The notes under the pieces were generated by a model, which did not search any database, had not been told where the DNA came from, and was given only the letters and a program-made list of their open reading frames with translations. Positions 63,798 to 64,000 of a DNA stretch of 64,000 nt are shown here, in pieces. A program made the position numbers and the translations under genes. Each line of letters starts with the position of its first letter. The first letter of the stretch is position 1. Origin of the DNA: Granulosicoccus sp045106195 (GTDB taxonomy: Bacteria > Pseudomonadota > Gammaproteobacteria > Granulosicoccales > Granulosicoccaceae); contig JBGCEH010000019.1 in the NCBI GenBank assembly GCA_045106195.1, forward strand, positions 195,946 to 259,945, written 5' to 3'.

Positions 63798-64000
63798 GTA
63801 ATACAGATGGATTTGTTCAAACCACACGACTTCAACTACCGATACAAGGTCATCGTCATAAACAAGACAACCCACGCCAAGCATGTTGTGCAATATCATG
63901 AAGGACGTGGCTCGCAGGAGGGATTATTCGCCGAATTGAAAACCGAGGCGGCAATGAGTTACGTGCCTTGCAATAGCTGGAACGCTAACAAGCTGTTTCT
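63798..64000 (+). CDS. IS1380-family transposase, partial
   Basis: Open frame from the right end of the IS to the window edge (ATG 63807). It reads LFKPHDFNYRYKVIVINKTT, then YHEGRGSQEGLFAELKTEAA and YVPCNSWNANKLF, which is the C-terminal region of IS1380-type transposases (HEGRG-QEG-ELK). The N-terminal part is missing, probably replaced by the 1.2-kb IS; no N-terminal half is seen left of that IS. Continues past the window. Confidence 0.75.

Overview
The window reads as chromosomal DNA of a free-living, probably marine, Gram-negative gammaproteobacterium of roughly 50% GC. Support comes from outer-membrane barrel and OmpA-type proteins, a lipoprotein signal, a GlyGly-CTERM surface protein, TTT (TctCBA) and polar amino-acid ABC uptake systems, and a chemoreceptor. 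I cannot name the genus; a Chromatiales/Granulosicoccus-like organism would fit but is a guess. No rRNA, tRNA or CRISPR array was found, and no prophage.

Layout. 1-8862: a DMT-family exporter (cut by the window edge), a HisC-like aminotransferase and a PhnP-like metallo-hydrolase, then a cupin-type XRE regulator, a four-gene amino-acid-type ABC importer, a membrane di-iron (desaturase-fold) oxygenase and a Rieske ferredoxin. This looks like an uptake and oxidation pathway for a small nitrogenous compound. 8977-16705: a GlyGly-CTERM secreted protein, a YbbAP-type ABC exporter pair and a TctCBA transporter with a structured tctC-tctB intergenic region. 16946-20302: a cytoplasmic-looking subtilase, an 86-aa protein and a papain-like predicted protease, forming a possible proteolytic cassette. 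20475-31413: envelope proteins, a CDGSH protein, a second DMT exporter, a flippase, a sulfotransferase, a MATE pump, and a 3-hydroxybutyrate dehydrogenase overlapping a patatin.

31575-42723: a LacI-sensor/GGDEF/EAL protein, then a five-gene minus-strand run in which a cobalt-type nitrile hydratase (alpha, beta, accessory) is followed by a Ser/Thr kinase and a lipoprotein with a C-terminal caspase domain; further on are two small secreted proteins and rpe. 42895-54565: a chemoreceptor, a dehydrogenase pair run by an unusual LacI-sensor/LuxR-HTH regulator, a methyltransferase, a DUF72 protein, an MscS-like membrane protein overlapping a predicted secreted EndoU nuclease, and a GPH-type symporter. 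54628-59445: several regulators and small metabolic enzymes, including an SMP-30-like gene that seems to have lost its middle. 59446-64000: an AT-richer, partly decayed stretch with a K+ channel, ended by a 1.2-kb insertion sequence next to a partial IS1380-type transposase.

Most regions hold ordinary metabolism and transport. The stretches I consider least explained are the subtilase/papain-like cassette, the kinase-caspase pair behind nitrile hydratase, the EndoU/MscS-like pair, the two LacI-sensor chimeras, and a dispersed ~170-bp imperfect palindrome present twice.
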